DNA from: Bacteroidota bacterium
Lineage (GTDB): Bacteria; Bacteroidota; Bacteroidia; Chitinophagales; LD1
DNA: 64,000 nucleotides
Assembly (NCBI GenBank): GCA_947476645.1
Contig: CANJRM010000001.1
Location: 1-64,000 of the forward strand
Direction of reading: 5' to 3'
The translations under genes and the position numbers were made by a program. The notes beneath the pieces were generated by a model, which had not been told where the DNA came from, ran no database searches, and saw only the letters and a program-made list of their open reading frames with translations. Below, one piece after another: positions 1-9,311 of the stretch; positions within the stretch are counted from its first letter, which is position 1; the number at the start of each line of letters is the position of its first letter.

Positions 1-155
1 ATAACCTGACCATTCATATTGGTAAAAGAAATAATGATGTTGTTGAAAGTGGCATTGATAAATGCTTTACCTTCTGCATCTACTTTTACTACTCTTTTCT
101 TTGCCTTTGCTTTTGCAACTGCCGATGGTTGCTGAGCCGTTTGTTGTTTTGCCAT
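1..155 (-). CDS. rpsK: 30S ribosomal protein S11 (partial, N-terminal part)
   Basis: Small-subunit protein of the platform that contacts mRNA near the E site. Only the first 51 codons lie in the window; the gene runs off the left edge. The visible peptide starts [20 protein letters not shown], a basic tail, and continues into [21 protein letters not shown], the conserved S11 N-terminal strand. It is below the ORF track threshold in this frame because it is cut. It lies 68 bp downstream of rpsM on the same strand, as in the standard alpha operon. The lysine/alanine-rich extension is ordinary for Bacteroidota. Confidence 0.93.
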   Translation of the reverse strand, partial: MAKQQTAQQPSAVAKAKAKKRVVKVDAEGKAFINATFNNIIISFTNMNGQV

Positions 156-223
156 TTCGCTTTTTGTCTTTGAATTTGTATTCTGTATTGTCTAACTACT
201 CAATACTAAGTACTCACTACTTA

Positions 224-601
224 TTATTTGGTAACCATCTTCTTGTTAGCAACCGTCTTACGCTTACCCTTTCTGGTTCTCGCGTTGGTTTTAGTTCTTT
301 GTCCACGAACCGGAAGACCTTTACGGTGACGGATGCCACGGAAAGTTCCGATATCCTGTAAACGCTTGATGTTCTGCTGAACTTCTCCGCGCAATTCACC
401 TTCTACTTTCAGGTTGTCTGCCATAAAACGGAGAATACCGTTTATCTGCTCATCTGTCCAGTCCTTTACTTTGGTGTTTAGGTCTATATTATTAGAGCTA
501 AGAATTTTTGCTGCTGTGGTTCTTCCGATACCATATACATAGGTAAGAGCAATTGCGCCTCTTTTATTCTTTGGTAAATCAACACCTGAAATACGTGCCA
601 T
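224..601 (-). CDS. rpsM: 30S ribosomal protein S13
   Basis: Head protein of the small subunit that contacts the P-site tRNA and bridges to the large subunit. 125 residues, normal length. It begins [20 protein letters not shown], the conserved family N-terminus, has the helix-two-turns-helix region with [12 protein letters not shown], and ends in the basic tail [18 protein letters not shown] followed by a lysine-rich end. It sits between rpmJ and rpsK in the expected alpha-operon order infA-rpmJ-rpsM-rpsK. Confidence 0.98.
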   Translation of the reverse strand: MARISGVDLPKNKRGAIALTYVYGIGRTTAAKILSSNNIDLNTKVKDWTDEQINGILRFMADNLKVEGELRGEVQQNIKRLQDIGTFRGIRHRKGLPVRGQRTKTNARTRKGKRKTVANKKMVTK

Positions 602-643
602 GAGTTAGGATATTTTTTTGATGATTAGTTATTGGATGACAAA

Positions 644-760
644 TTACCCTTGACGCTGTTTGAATTTCGGGTTCTTCTTATTAATGACAAACACAACTCC
701 TTTGCGTCTTACAATTTTGCATTCCGCACTTCTCTTTTTTACTGATGCTCTTACTTTCAT
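644..760 (-). CDS. rpmJ: 50S ribosomal protein L36
   Basis: 38-residue protein, too short for the ORF track. Translation: [20 protein letters not shown], then [18 protein letters not shown]. Of the four zinc ligands of the classical L36 only one cysteine remains (SAEC replaces CxxC, and the later Cys and His are Asn and Phe), so this is the zinc-independent form, which as I recall is usual in Bacteroidota. It lies 11 bp downstream of infA and 42 bp upstream of rpsM. Confidence 0.95.
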   Translation of the reverse strand: MKVRASVKKRSAECKIVRRKGVVFVINKKNPKFKQRQG

Positions 761-771
761 TTTTTAGTTCT

Positions 772-990
772 TTACTTGTATCTAAAAGTTATTCTTCCTT
801 TATTCAAATCGTAAGGGCTCATTTCTAACTGCACTTTATCGCCCGGCAAAATCTTTATGTAATTCATTCTCATCTTTCCCGAAATGTGTGCTAACAACTC
901 ATGACCATTCTCTAATTTCACTCGGAACATTGCATTGCCTAAGGCTTCTGTAATTGTTCCATCTTGTTTAATTAAATCCTGTTTTGCCAT
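772..990 (-). CDS. infA: Translation initiation factor IF-1
   Basis: Single S1/OB-fold protein that occupies the ribosomal A site during initiation. 72 residues, the family's usual length, with [20 protein letters not shown], then [20 protein letters not shown] and a C-terminus GRITFRYK. First gene of the transcript: a consensus promoter lies 44-74 bp upstream of its start. In most bacteria secY and map precede it in the same operon; here the next gene upstream on this strand is an unrelated methyltransferase. Confidence 0.98.
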   Translation of the reverse strand: MAKQDLIKQDGTITEALGNAMFRVKLENGHELLAHISGKMRMNYIKILPGDKVQLEMSPYDLNKGRITFRYK

Positions 991-1033
991 GAAAAAACTG
1001 TGTTAAATACACTACGCCCTTAAAAAGGGAATG

Positions 1034-1064
1034 CAAAAGTATTATTTACGAACACAGTTCCAAA
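1034..1064 (-). promoter_or_regulatory. Promoter of infA-rpmJ-rpsM-rpsK
   Basis: Read on the minus strand: TTTG at 1064-1061, a 19-bp spacer, and TACTTTTG at 1041-1034. This matches the Bacteroidota housekeeping sigma consensus (TTTG, then TAnnTTTG) in both boxes. The expected start is about seven bases further on, leaving a leader of roughly 40 bases that holds a short CCCTTAAAAAGGG hairpin. It shows that the translation operon starts here and is not read through from secY. Confidence 0.75.
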
Positions 1065-1119
1065 TATTTGGTGGAAAAATTCTTGGGCGGGTAAATAGCT
1101 TCCGTTTTACCTCTTCGGT

Positions 1120-1935
1120 TTATCTTTTTACCCCTCTCAGTTCATACATTCCCACCACCTTAAACACATCGGGCAGGTTTCCCGCAATGTAGTTGTCTTC
1201 GTTGTGTTGCGTGGCGGTATGAAAGCCCGAAACCTTTTCAAAATTATCGTGCGTGTAACTAACGGGCTGAATTATTTCAGTTTCAAAACCTGCTTTACTC
1301 AGCATATCGCGCATACCCGTTGGAGAATTTTGCTGCGCGGTAAATTTGAATTTGTAAAACTGATTGATGTTCTCCAGAATTTCAGCAAACCGACTTTCTG
1401 TTAAGCCGTTCAACGATTCATTCACCAAATAATCTTTGATATAAATAAAGCCACCGGGTTTTAAAACTTTATGAGCTTCGCGCAGCACCTGTTCGTAATC
1501 ATAAGCATGACAGAAGGATTCGAAAAAATAAATGCCATCGTAAGTTTGAGCAGGAAAGTAGTTCGACAGAAAATGAAAATCACCTTGCCGCACAGTAAGT
1601 TTTGATGAAAGATTTCTTTCGGTAATCTTCGTTTGTGTAATCATGCGCTGCTCTTCATTAATAGTAAGCGCATCAATACTTACTCCATAATTCTCTGCAA
1701 AAAACAAAGCCGGTCCACCGAAGCCGCTGCCGGCATCAATTAGTTTTTGCCCGCTTTTTAATTGTATGCTTTGTGCGAGATAGTTCAGCAAATCTTTTTC
1801 ATCCACTGTCCGCGAACCCTGAATTACATCGCCCAGATACGTTTGATAAGTCTTATTATAAGTGTCGTAATGCGTACTCACTTTGCCTGTGTGCCTGCCA
1901 ATAAAATAGTTGCGGAGGAAGTTTGGCAGCTTCAT
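1120..1935 (-). CDS. Class I SAM-dependent methyltransferase
   Basis: 271-residue Rossmann-fold methyltransferase. Motif I is LIDAGSGFGGPALFFAENYG at about residues 85-105 (SAM-binding GxGxG), motif IV-like is IYFFESFCHAYD, and VLKPGGFIYIKDY is motif VI. It belongs to the UbiE/sterol-type C- or O-methyltransferase group; the substrate cannot be read from sequence. It shares the FESF-H-YD and VLKPGGF blocks with the neighbouring gene, so the two are probable paralogues from a tandem duplication. The start overlaps the end of that gene by 4 bp (ATGA), so they are translationally coupled. The next gene upstream in the operon is a Wzt-type ABC ATPase, suggesting a sugar or lipid-linked glycan as substrate (inference). 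Confidence 0.85.
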   Translation of the reverse strand: MKLPNFLRNYFIGRHTGKVSTHYDTYNKTYQTYLGDVIQGSRTVDEKDLLNYLAQSIQLKSGQKLIDAGSGFGGPALFFAENYGVSIDALTINEEQRMITQTKITERNLSSKLTVRQGDFHFLSNYFPAQTYDGIYFFESFCHAYDYEQVLREAHKVLKPGGFIYIKDYLVNESLNGLTESRFAEILENINQFYKFKFTAQQNSPTGMRDMLSKAGFETEIIQPVSYTHDNFEKVSGFHTATQHNEDNYIAGNLPDVFKVVGMYELRGVKR

Positions 1936-2714
1936 AATTTCTGAAGCAGGGTGTTATAACATTGCGTAACCGGAAAGTCTGGCACCGTAAAATTGAAATT
2001 CTTAATGGCGCTGTTCGCCACCTCCACATTCGCATTACTCGAACGATAATCATCGGTATTAATAGAAGGTAGCTTTATCAGTTTCAACTGAAAGCCGATG
2101 CTCTCGCAAAGTTTGATGTATTCATGCAAAGCCAGGTGAGTAAAAATACGCATGCTGTCGGTTTCGCTTTGCAGTGTCTTCTTAAACGCATCCTCGCGAC
2201 CTGTGGCATTCTTCCACAACACAAAATGATATTTAATGAAAAGAAACCCACCGGGTTTCAGAATATCAAAAGCATCGCGCAATACTTTCTCTTTATCATA
2301 CACATGCTCAAACGATTCGAGAAACATCACCATATCGAATGTTTCTTTCTGAAAAATATTTTTCATGAAATGAAAATCTGCCTGCTGATAATGCAGATTT
2401 CCCTTGGTTGATTTATCTCCGTAAGTTTTTTGTGCCGTGGCAAATTCAGTTTCACTGAAAGTAATTGCCGTTACATCGCAATTCTTTTTCTGCGCCAGAT
2501 AAGCCGCAAATGCACCAAGTCCGCAACCGGAGTCCAACACTTTCATACCGTCACTCACCGAAGAATCGAGAATAATATCTTCATAAGTTTCAGCAATATC
2601 TGTAGCGCGGTAACTCTGCACCGAGTTATCAGGAAAGGTAATTACCTGATGCACGCGATTGTAAAAATCCGCCACCTCCTTCGAAATACTTTTTAGTTTT
2701 TCTGTTTCGCTCAT
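1932..2714 (-). CDS. Class I SAM-dependent methyltransferase (paralogue)
   Basis: 260 residues. Motif I is VLDSGCGLGAFAAYLAQKKN near residue 70; MFLESFEHVYD and ILKPGGFLFIKYH follow. N-terminal YNRVHQVITFPDNSVQSYRA precedes the Rossmann core, similar to methyltransferases acting on lipid or isoprenoid-like substrates. It overlaps the upstream ABC ATPase by 4 bp and the downstream methyltransferase by 4 bp, so all three are one coupled unit. Terminal methylation of a polysaccharide chain before export is a reasonable reading given the exporter, but lipid or natural-product modification is not excluded. Confidence 0.85.
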   Translation of the reverse strand: MSETEKLKSISKEVADFYNRVHQVITFPDNSVQSYRATDIAETYEDIILDSSVSDGMKVLDSGCGLGAFAAYLAQKKNCDVTAITFSETEFATAQKTYGDKSTKGNLHYQQADFHFMKNIFQKETFDMVMFLESFEHVYDKEKVLRDAFDILKPGGFLFIKYHFVLWKNATGREDAFKKTLQSETDSMRIFTHLALHEYIKLCESIGFQLKLIKLPSINTDDYRSSNANVEVANSAIKNFNFTVPDFPVTQCYNTLLQKL

Positions 2715-3943
2715 TTTATTTTTTGCAGCACCGATTCCAAAACCGGTTTTAAAATTCCCGGCATCACCACCGGAATTAAATTCTCTTTTCCTTCAGACAT
2801 CTTAAGTGTAATCAGTTTGTCAATTTTAAGTAACACTTTCTTGTCGCCCACAAACCTAAAGTTTACGGCATACATTTTTTCGTTGAGCAAATCGGCAGGC
2901 ACAATAAATTCAATTCTGTATTTGCCTTGGTCAAGATTGGTTGAAATAGTTGCCTGTTGAAGCGTAGATGAAGTAAAAGCAATCACTCCCGTTATATCAC
3001 AAACTTGCACACTAAAACTTCCATTGATTGTGTTTGTAATTTCTACTTCGCAAAAAATGCGGAATGCTTTTTTATTGCTGATGCCCTCGGCTTCTTCGGC
3101 ATAATCTGCCAAACCGTAATTCAGTATTTTAATTTCTTCGGTAGATGAAACCTCTTCCTTCTTCTTCAAATGAAAATGCTTTCCACCGTCAAACGAAAAA
3201 TATTCAGGAATGGCAATCGTGTAATATTTCTGAATCGCATCGCTGCTGCCCGTGTCGAGAATCTTTCCGTTCTCCATCAATAAAATTCTATTGCACAAAG
3301 ACGAAATCTCATTGAGGTTATGGCTGGCAATTAAAAGCGTTTTGCCTTGTGCAATCAACTCTTCAATCTTGGTTTTGCACTTCATTTGAAAGTTCGCATC
3401 ACCTACGTTAATCACTTCATCAATCAAATAAATATCTGCCTCCAGACAGGTGATAATTGAAAACGCCAAACGCAGATACATACCCGCGCTGTAGTTCTTC
3501 ACGGGCTCTTCAATAAAATTCTCCACCCCGCTGAAATCAACAATCTCCTGATATTTCTCTTCAATCTTTTCTTTGGTGAAATTGAAAAGCGAAGCAGAAA
3601 GAAAAATATTTTCTCTGCCCGAAAGTTCGGGATGAAAACCCGCGCCCACATCTAAAATAGAAACAGGCTTGCCGTAGAAATTTATCTCTCCGCTATCGGG
3701 CTGCATAATGCCGCTAAGAATTCTAAGCAGCGTAGATTTTCCCGCACCGTTTCTGCCGATAATGCCAATCGCTTCTCCTCTCTTTACTTCAATAGAAACA
3801 TTATCGAGTGCCTGAAAAAGTGTAGCAGAATTTTTCTTCGATGAAAACAAACCAGCTATGTTTTCTTTCAAACTATCGGCTCGGCTTTCATGAATCTGAA
3901 AACTCTTCGAAACGTTTTTTATTTCTAATGCTAACTCGCTCAT
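2711..3943 (-). CDS. Polysaccharide ABC exporter ATPase (Wzt-like) with C-terminal glycan-binding-type domain
   Basis: 410 residues. The N-terminal 245 residues are an ABC ATPase: Walker A GRNGAGKST, signature NYSAGMYLRLAFS, Walker B IYLIDEVINVGD, and the switch histidine in IASHN. Residues from about 265 on form a beta-rich extension (IFCEVEITNTINGSFSVQVC and YRIEFIVPADLLNE) typical of the Wzt C-terminal domain, which in ABC-dependent O-antigen systems recognises the modified chain end. With the permease encoded 6 bp upstream it forms the inner-membrane exporter. The presence of the extra domain, together with two methyltransferases in the operon, fits a system that exports chains with methylated termini. 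Confidence 0.88.
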   Translation of the reverse strand: MSELALEIKNVSKSFQIHESRADSLKENIAGLFSSKKNSATLFQALDNVSIEVKRGEAIGIIGRNGAGKSTLLRILSGIMQPDSGEINFYGKPVSILDVGAGFHPELSGRENIFLSASLFNFTKEKIEEKYQEIVDFSGVENFIEEPVKNYSAGMYLRLAFSIITCLEADIYLIDEVINVGDANFQMKCKTKIEELIAQGKTLLIASHNLNEISSLCNRILLMENGKILDTGSSDAIQKYYTIAIPEYFSFDGGKHFHLKKKEEVSSTEEIKILNYGLADYAEEAEGISNKKAFRIFCEVEITNTINGSFSVQVCDITGVIAFTSSTLQQATISTNLDQGKYRIEFIVPADLLNEKMYAVNFRFVGDKKVLLKIDKLITLKMSEGKENLIPVVMPGILKPVLESVLQKIK

Positions 3944-3949
3944 GGTGCT

Positions 3950-4771
3950 TTATAAATGGTCGGCAGTAAATTTTTCATTCTTCACAAAAAACACCAGTCC
4001 GCTCACAAACAAAACAAACGCTAAAGCGAATGAAACCACAACCTGCATTTCGTTCACCGCGGTGCCTATAAATATCCAGCGATACAGCGCAATCACATTC
4101 GCCACGGGATGGAAATAATAAATGAAGTTGAACTGCTGCGGCACTATCGTTGTCGGATAAAAAACAGGCGTGAGCCATATTCCGAAACCTACCAAATAAG
4201 GAATGATATGATGCAAATCGCGGAAGCGCACCGTGAGCGCACTCAACCAAATCCCTCCCGATAAACCTGTAATGACATTCGCCAGCACAACTAAAGGAAG
4301 AAAAAGAATACGCCACGAAAACGGACAACCCATGAACAGCATCAGTATTACCAAAAGCACAATGGAAATACTAAACTCAATCAGCCCCGTAAGCGCTTTT
4401 GAAAGCGGCAACACCAATCGCGGAAACTGAATCTTCTTAATCAACTGCTGATTATTCATAAGCACCGTGCCCGCCTGACCTATCAACGAGGTAAAGTAAA
4501 ACCAGCCGATAATTCCGGTGAAAGCAAAAACCGAATAAGGCACATCAAGATGCAGCGGCATTACCCTTTGAAAAAAGAAACTGAAAATTATTAAACCCGT
4601 TAGCGGTTGAATCACCGACCACAAAAGCCCGAGGTAAGTTTGTGCATACTGCACCTTCAAATCGCGTTTGGCGAATGTGTAAATCAAATGGCGCACCTGC
4701 CACACATCGCGCAGGTAAGCTGCAACAGAAATCTGTCCCCCCCGAATGGTTTTGTAAATACGTTGTTCCAC
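3950..4771 (-). CDS. Polysaccharide ABC exporter permease (Wzm-like, ABC-2 type)
   Basis: 273-residue integral membrane protein of the ABC-2 family. An amphipathic N-terminus (RDLKVQYAQTYLGLLWSVIQ, the hallmark of Wzm/TagG-type permeases) is followed by six predicted membrane segments, including LIIFSFFFQRV, FSISIVLLVILMLFMG and LVGFGIWLTPVFYP (the conserved W-x-x-P-V motif). First gene of the four-gene minus-strand operon; the 6-bp gap to the ATPase gene supports a complex. Substrate is probably an undecaprenyl-linked glycan, inferred from the family. Confidence 0.9.
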   Translation of the reverse strand: MEQRIYKTIRGGQISVAAYLRDVWQVRHLIYTFAKRDLKVQYAQTYLGLLWSVIQPLTGLIIFSFFFQRVMPLHLDVPYSVFAFTGIIGWFYFTSLIGQAGTVLMNNQQLIKKIQFPRLVLPLSKALTGLIEFSISIVLLVILMLFMGCPFSWRILFLPLVVLANVITGLSGGIWLSALTVRFRDLHHIIPYLVGFGIWLTPVFYPTTIVPQQFNFIYYFHPVANVIALYRWIFIGTAVNEMQVVVSFALAFVLFVSGLVFFVKNEKFTADHL

Positions 4772-4824
4772 TTAGTGTGTAAGGGTAACAAAAATTTTGG
4801 AGAGAAATTTTGCCGCAGCAGGTT

Positions 4825-7659
4825 TTATTTCTTCTTCAACTCCTCAATTTCTTTTCTCAACTCCTCAATCATCTTTTGCTGTTCCTGAATAGCTTTTACC
4901 ATTGGCGCCATCAAATCGTTATAGCGCACGCCATACATACCTGCATCATCCTTCGAAATAATTCCGCTGTGCGTAACGCCTGAAAGTTTAAGTGCTTCTT
5001 CTACTTCCTGCGCCACAAAGCCGTATTCTGTTTTTTTGCTTTCATCGTTATTGCGCACATAAGAAACAGGACGCAGCCTGCCTATAAACTCTAAACCAAG
5101 ATTGGTATTCTCAATATCTGTTTTCCATCTTCTGTCACTCGTTATTGTCCAAGCCACCTGCACACCAGCGTAAGTAATATTCACATCGCCAATGCGCACC
5201 TGATTGCTTGCGGTAATCGAAGGCACCTGCGCATTGTAACCAATAGCAGTGTTATTGCTTCCGGTAGTTAGCAGACTTAGCGCATTGTAGCCATCTGCTG
5301 TATTGTTATTGCCCGTAGTATTTGCCTGAATAGTTCCGTAACCATTTCCGGAGTTCCCGTTTCCTGTGGTGTTATTATAAAGAGCATTGGCTCCGTTACC
5401 TGTGTTATTAATTCCGATAGTATTGAAGTAAAGCGCGTTCTGTCCGTTAGCACTATTGAAACTTCCGGTGCTGTTTGTATAAAGCACGTTGGCTCCGTTA
5501 CCCGTATTGTTCCCTCCGCTTAAGTTCGAGAAAAGCGCATTCAATCCCGTACCAGTATTATTGGTTCCGGTGGTGTTCAACGATAAAGCTCCATATCCTG
5601 AACCCGTATTAAAACTACCACTGATATTCGCCTGCATTACACTCATGCCTATGCCCGTGTTACCATTACCAACCGTATTTACCAAAAGCACTCCTTCGCC
5701 ACACGCAATGTTATAACTGCCGCTTACATTTGCTGCTAAAGAACTTGTTCCTACAGCCGTATTATTTGCTCCCACTGTATTAGCACTTAAAGCACTCTTT
5801 CCTACTGCTGTGTTATTGCTTCCGGTGGTGTTTACATAAAGAGCGCGGTAACCAATACCCGTGCAATAAATATTTGTATTGCTGTTTCCTGCCTGCATAC
5901 CAAAAAATGTAGGCCCGTTAGGGTCTATTCTTCCGGCCTTCTGATTATTTACTCTGATATTAAAAGCAACATTATCTATAGTACCTAAGAAATTTGTGCC
6001 GTCAACTGTTCCCGTATTTCCTGTTAAGCCCCAGGCATTCGAAGCTCCGTTCTGCCCTGTAGCACCAACCGCTCCTGCCGGTCCTGTAGCTCCTACTGCT
6101 GCAGTTGCACCTGTGGCCCCTGTAGCGCCTGAGCCCGTAGCGCCTGTTATACCTATAGCTCCTGTGGCCCCTGTTAAACCAATACTGCCTGTAGCTCCTG
6201 TGGCTCCCGCTCCTGTAGCACCCACTGCGCCCGTGGCTCCTGTGTTTCCTACTGCACCCGTGCTTCCGGTTGCACCTGTGCTACCTATTGCACCTGTTGC
6301 TCCGGTTCCTGTTGCACCAGTTATTCCTATTGCTCCGGTTACTCCTGTAGCGCCTGTTATTCCTGTAACACCCGTAGCACCTACTGCTCCGGTTACTCCT
6401 ATACTACCTGTAACTCCTGTGCTTCCCACTGCACCTGTACTTCCTGTTACACCTGTTACTCCAATTGCTCCTGTTGCGCCTATCCCTGTACTTCCGGTTA
6501 ATCCTATTGAACCCGTTGCCCCTGTTGCTCCAATATTTCCTGTTGCGCCCGTAGCTCCTATAGCCCCTGTTACTCCTATACTACCTGTAACTCCTGTGTT
6601 GCCAACTGCACCCGTGCTTCCTGTAATTCCCATTACACCTATAGCTCCGGTTGCGCCTACTCCCGTGCTTCCGGTTATTCCTATTGCACCTGTTACACCT
6701 GTGCTTCCTGTATTTCCTGTTGCGCCCGTAGCTCCTGCTCCTGTAGCGCCCACCGCGCCTGTCGCTCCTGTGTTTCCTAAAGCGCCTGTGCTACCTGTAT
6801 CACCTGTTGCCCCTGTGGTTCCCGTAGCTCCTGTTCCTGTGCTACCTGTTAATCCAATAGCACCTGTAACTCCCGTGCTTCCTGTACTTCCGGTGGCGCC
6901 TGTGGCACCAACTCCTGTAGCACCTACTGCCCCTGTAAATCCTATAGCTCCTGTGCTACCTGTAGCACCTACTGCCCCCGTGGCACCCACAAAACCCGTT
7001 GGTCCAAATCCCGTAGCCCCTGTTAATCCTATAGCACCCGTTGCCCCTGTTGCTCCTGTACTTCCCGTGCTTCCTGTAGCACCCGTTCCTGTAAGCCCTA
7101 TTGCTCCCGTTGCACCTGTGGCTCCTGTACTTCCGGTTGCACCGGTACTACCCACTGCTCCTGTGACTCCTGTACCTGTGGCTCCTGTAAATCCTATAGC
7201 ACCTGTTGGCCCTGTATGGCCATTAACACCTATAGGACCTTGCGGGCCCGTGGCACTGTTAGCTGCAAAAAGTGCATAAGGCACGCTGATTAACTGCGAG
7301 GTTCCCATGTCGGTATAAACTCCGGTGTTATTGATATCTGTTTCTACCTGTAAAAACTTAGCACCGTTCGACCAGTCCACGGTTCCTAATGACCCCACCG
7401 CACCTATTTGCACATTCACTAAACCAAATTGATTGGTAGTAGTAGTTTGCACTTCGGTAAAAACAGAAGCACCCGTGGCACTAAGCTGATGAATAGTAAA
7501 GCGAATTTTTATAGGGCTGTTGGCAATTATACTGCCGCTGTTATTGCGCACTACTGCCTGATAATTCATTTGTGTAGGCGATTGCGCAAGCACGCCGTTC
7601 ATACTACACACAACACACAACAAGCTAAAGAAAATACAGAGGGGTGAGTTCTTTTTCAA
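4825..7659 (-). CDS. Collagen-like Gly-X-Thr repeat surface protein with endosialidase-chaperone (S74) domain
   Basis: 944 residues. Order: signal peptide (to VLAQ, residue 26); an N-terminal domain ([20 protein letters not shown]) common at the start of Bacteroidota surface and fibre proteins; a collagen-like tract of about 400 residues (138-541) almost entirely G-A-T, G-S-T, G-V-T and G-A-I-G triplets; a run of about 12 head-type repeats with NNTAVG / [11 protein letters not shown] (about 586-820); an S74 intramolecular chaperone domain with SDRRWK and [11 protein letters not shown] (about 850-925); and a terminal coiled coil [15 protein letters not shown]. The S74 SDxRxK motif is the usual autocleavage site, so a trimeric fibre is likely. 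No T9SS tail is visible. The repeat DNA leaves a long antisense frame open, which is a shadow. Confidence 0.88.
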   Translation of the reverse strand: MKKNSPLCIFFSLLCVVCSMNGVLAQSPTQMNYQAVVRNNSGSIIANSPIKIRFTIHQLSATGASVFTEVQTTTTNQFGLVNVQIGAVGSLGTVDWSNGAKFLQVETDINNTGVYTDMGTSQLISVPYALFAANSATGPQGPIGVNGHTGPTGAIGFTGATGTGVTGAVGSTGATGSTGATGATGAIGLTGTGATGSTGSTGATGATGAIGLTGATGFGPTGFVGATGAVGATGSTGAIGFTGAVGATGVGATGATGSTGSTGVTGAIGLTGSTGTGATGTTGATGDTGSTGALGNTGATGAVGATGAGATGATGNTGSTGVTGAIGITGSTGVGATGAIGVMGITGSTGAVGNTGVTGSIGVTGAIGATGATGNIGATGATGSIGLTGSTGIGATGAIGVTGVTGSTGAVGSTGVTGSIGVTGAVGATGVTGITGATGVTGAIGITGATGTGATGAIGSTGATGSTGAVGNTGATGAVGATGAGATGATGSIGLTGATGAIGITGATGSGATGATGATAAVGATGPAGAVGATGQNGASNAWGLTGNTGTVDGTNFLGTIDNVAFNIRVNNQKAGRIDPNGPTFFGMQAGNSNTNIYCTGIGYRALYVNTTGSNNTAVGKSALSANTVGANNTAVGTSSLAANVSGSYNIACGEGVLLVNTVGNGNTGIGMSVMQANISGSFNTGSGYGALSLNTTGTNNTGTGLNALFSNLSGGNNTGNGANVLYTNSTGSFNSANGQNALYFNTIGINNTGNGANALYNNTTGNGNSGNGYGTIQANTTGNNNTADGYNALSLLTTGSNNTAIGYNAQVPSITASNQVRIGDVNITYAGVQVAWTITSDRRWKTDIENTNLGLEFIGRLRPVSYVRNNDESKKTEYGFVAQEVEEALKLSGVTHSGIISKDDAGMYGVRYNDLMAPMVKAIQEQQKMIEELRKEIEELKKK

Positions 7660-7827
7660 AGGATATTTGTTTCGTAAGGTAGGTGAAAATAAAAACAGAA
7701 GGCAATAAAAGAAGTGCCAACAGCAAAATAAAATGAGCTTATCTAAAGAAGAGAATAAGTCTAAAAACTAAAAATTGGATATTTTTTGGGGATACTCTGT
7801 GATTCACTAAGTTAAGCTTTTTCTCTT

Positions 7828-9153
7828 CTACGCCTTTCCTCGCTTAAACATCTTGCTCATTCCTTTAAACAAATCGCTTACCTCTCCGCGTATAGCGTCA
7901 ACAGGTCGCATGTTGGCTGCGCTCCAGGCAGGAATAAAACCGGCAAGTATTCCGGTTACAATAGAAATAGAAAGACCGATGATGATGTTTTGTGCAGTGA
8001 TGTAGAATTTAAAATCAGAGCCATTGCTTGCCACTACCCAGCCCAACGTTTTAAAAAGTATAATCACCAATGCCAAACCTGTGAGCCCGCCAAACACACA
8101 AAGCATAACTGCTTCGAGCAGAAACTCTAAAAGAATATAGAGTTTGCGCGCGCCCAATGCTTTTTTAATTCCTATTTGATACACGCGCTCCTGCACACTC
8201 ACAAACATAATATTGGCAATGCCGAAGGTTCCTACCAAGATGGAGAATCCGCCAATAAACAGACCCGCAATATTGATGATGGAAAAAATAGAAGCAATCC
8301 CTTCGGTAAAAACACTCACCTGATTAATCGCAAAATTATCTTCCTCATAAGGTGATAACCTGCGTATCGAACGCATGGCACCTTTTACTTCATATTTTAA
8401 TTCGTCCATCGGTACACCTTTCTTTGGAACGACAGCCAGCAAAGGGTCGTTGCCGTTATCATACATGTTTACAAACATGCTTGTGAAACTAAAAGGCACA
8501 ATCACATTGTTATCGAGTGTGAAACCAAAGAGGTCGCTGCCTTCTTTTTTAAGAACACCTATAACGGTCAGTTTTACTCCGCGAATTTTTATCTGTTCGC
8601 CTATTATATTGGTTCTGCCATTAAAAACATTTTCAGCTACCGAAGCACCAATCAAGGCAACCGCCTGCGCGTTGTTTGCTTCACCCGTAGTAAAGTAACG
8701 CCCCTGCTGAAACTCCATTTCTTTAATGCGGTTGTAGTCGTATGAAACTCCGAGAATCTGTGCGCGCTCTGCTTCGTTTTCTCCTGCGGCAACATTAGCA
8801 CCACCCGCAAAATACAGAATGCAGATTCCTTTTGCACCTTTCATTTTTTCCTGCAACTGGTCTAACTCTCTGCGATTAGTGCCGGGGCGGTTCAAATATT
8901 TCCACCACGGATAATTTCGGTCATCACCCCAAATCCAGGGCCATTTTTGCACATACAAAATATCGTTTCCAAATGATGCCAATGAATTTTGAATATTCAT
9001 TTGCATAGAGTTTACAGCCGTGCGAACCGAAATAATACAGAGAATACCTATGCTGATTCCAATGAGAGAGAGTGTCGAACGAAGTTTAGCAGCGCGTATT
9101 TCAGCGAAGGATAAAACCAAACTTTGCCATAAAATCTGAAAGAAAATGCTCAC
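7828..9153 (-). CDS. MacB-like ABC transporter permease (FtsX/MacB family)
   Basis: About 441 residues from a GTG start at 9153. N-terminal membrane segment (LRSTLSLIGISIGILCIISV), a periplasmic MacB core domain (from about 60 to 290), then three C-terminal membrane segments, including GLFIGGFSILVGTFGIANIM and the conserved VQERVYQIGIKKALGARK. The family forms exporters or mechanotransducers with a separate ATPase and a membrane-fusion protein, but neither is encoded nearby. The ORF track starts at 9255; the extra 34 residues look unlike protein and that ATG falls inside the queA promoter, so the GTG start is preferred. Confidence 0.85.
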   Translation of the reverse strand: MSIFFQILWQSLVLSFAEIRAAKLRSTLSLIGISIGILCIISVRTAVNSMQMNIQNSLASFGNDILYVQKWPWIWGDDRNYPWWKYLNRPGTNRRELDQLQEKMKGAKGICILYFAGGANVAAGENEAERAQILGVSYDYNRIKEMEFQQGRYFTTGEANNAQAVALIGASVAENVFNGRTNIIGEQIKIRGVKLTVIGVLKKEGSDLFGFTLDNNVIVPFSFTSMFVNMYDNGNDPLLAVVPKKGVPMDELKYEVKGAMRSIRRLSPYEEDNFAINQVSVFTEGIASIFSIINIAGLFIGGFSILVGTFGIANIMFVSVQERVYQIGIKKALGARKLYILLEFLLEAVMLCVFGGLTGLALVIILFKTLGWVVASNGSDFKFYITAQNIIIGLSISIVTGILAGFIPAWSAANMRPVDAIRGEVSDLFKGMSKMFKRGKA

Positions 9154-9248
9154 GCGGCAAACGTAACAAATCAAAAGAGAAATGTGATGCTGAGTCCGAT
9201 GAAGCCTCTCCCTTATTGCTAAAAAGGCAATAGAAACCACATTTTTAC

Positions 9249-9278
9249 TTGTCAAATCCGATTCTGCGGTTACTTTTG
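9249..9278 (+). promoter_or_regulatory. Promoter of queA
   Basis: TTG at 9249-9251, a 19-bp spacer, and TACTTTTG at 9271-9278, a perfect Bacteroidota -33/-7 pair. The predicted start near 9285 leaves a leader of about 58 bases. The -7 sequence is identical to those at infA, the DUF2795 gene and marR. Confidence 0.72.
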
Positions 9279-9285
9279 CGCCCTC

Positions 9286-9311
9286 GAAAATTCAGAAACG
9301 TTCTGAAATTT
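9286..9311 (+). promoter_or_regulatory. 5' leader hairpin of queA
   Basis: Near-perfect inverted repeat AAAATTCAGAA / TTCTGAAATTTT with a two-base centre, placed directly after the predicted transcription start of queA. It could be a leader stem-loop or an operator. It does not have the conserved features of a preQ1 riboswitch that I can recognise. Confidence 0.4.

Noticed and set aside
62-399. Short ORFs at the left edge
   Set aside because: Shadows of rpsM and rpsK.
1120-2714. Methyltransferases as part of a restriction or defence system
   Set aside because: They have small-molecule Rossmann motifs, no DNA methylase NPPY/DPPY motif, and no nuclease nearby.
5996-7279. 427-residue plus-strand ORF rich in P-V-A-P repeats
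   Set aside because: It is the exact antisense of the Gly-X-Thr tract; the triplet period keeps the frame open. The minus-strand reading has a signal peptide and known domains on both sides.
9154-9255. Extended N-terminus of the MacB-like gene
   Set aside because: Overlaps the queA promoter and has no family-like sequence; GTG at 9153 preferred.
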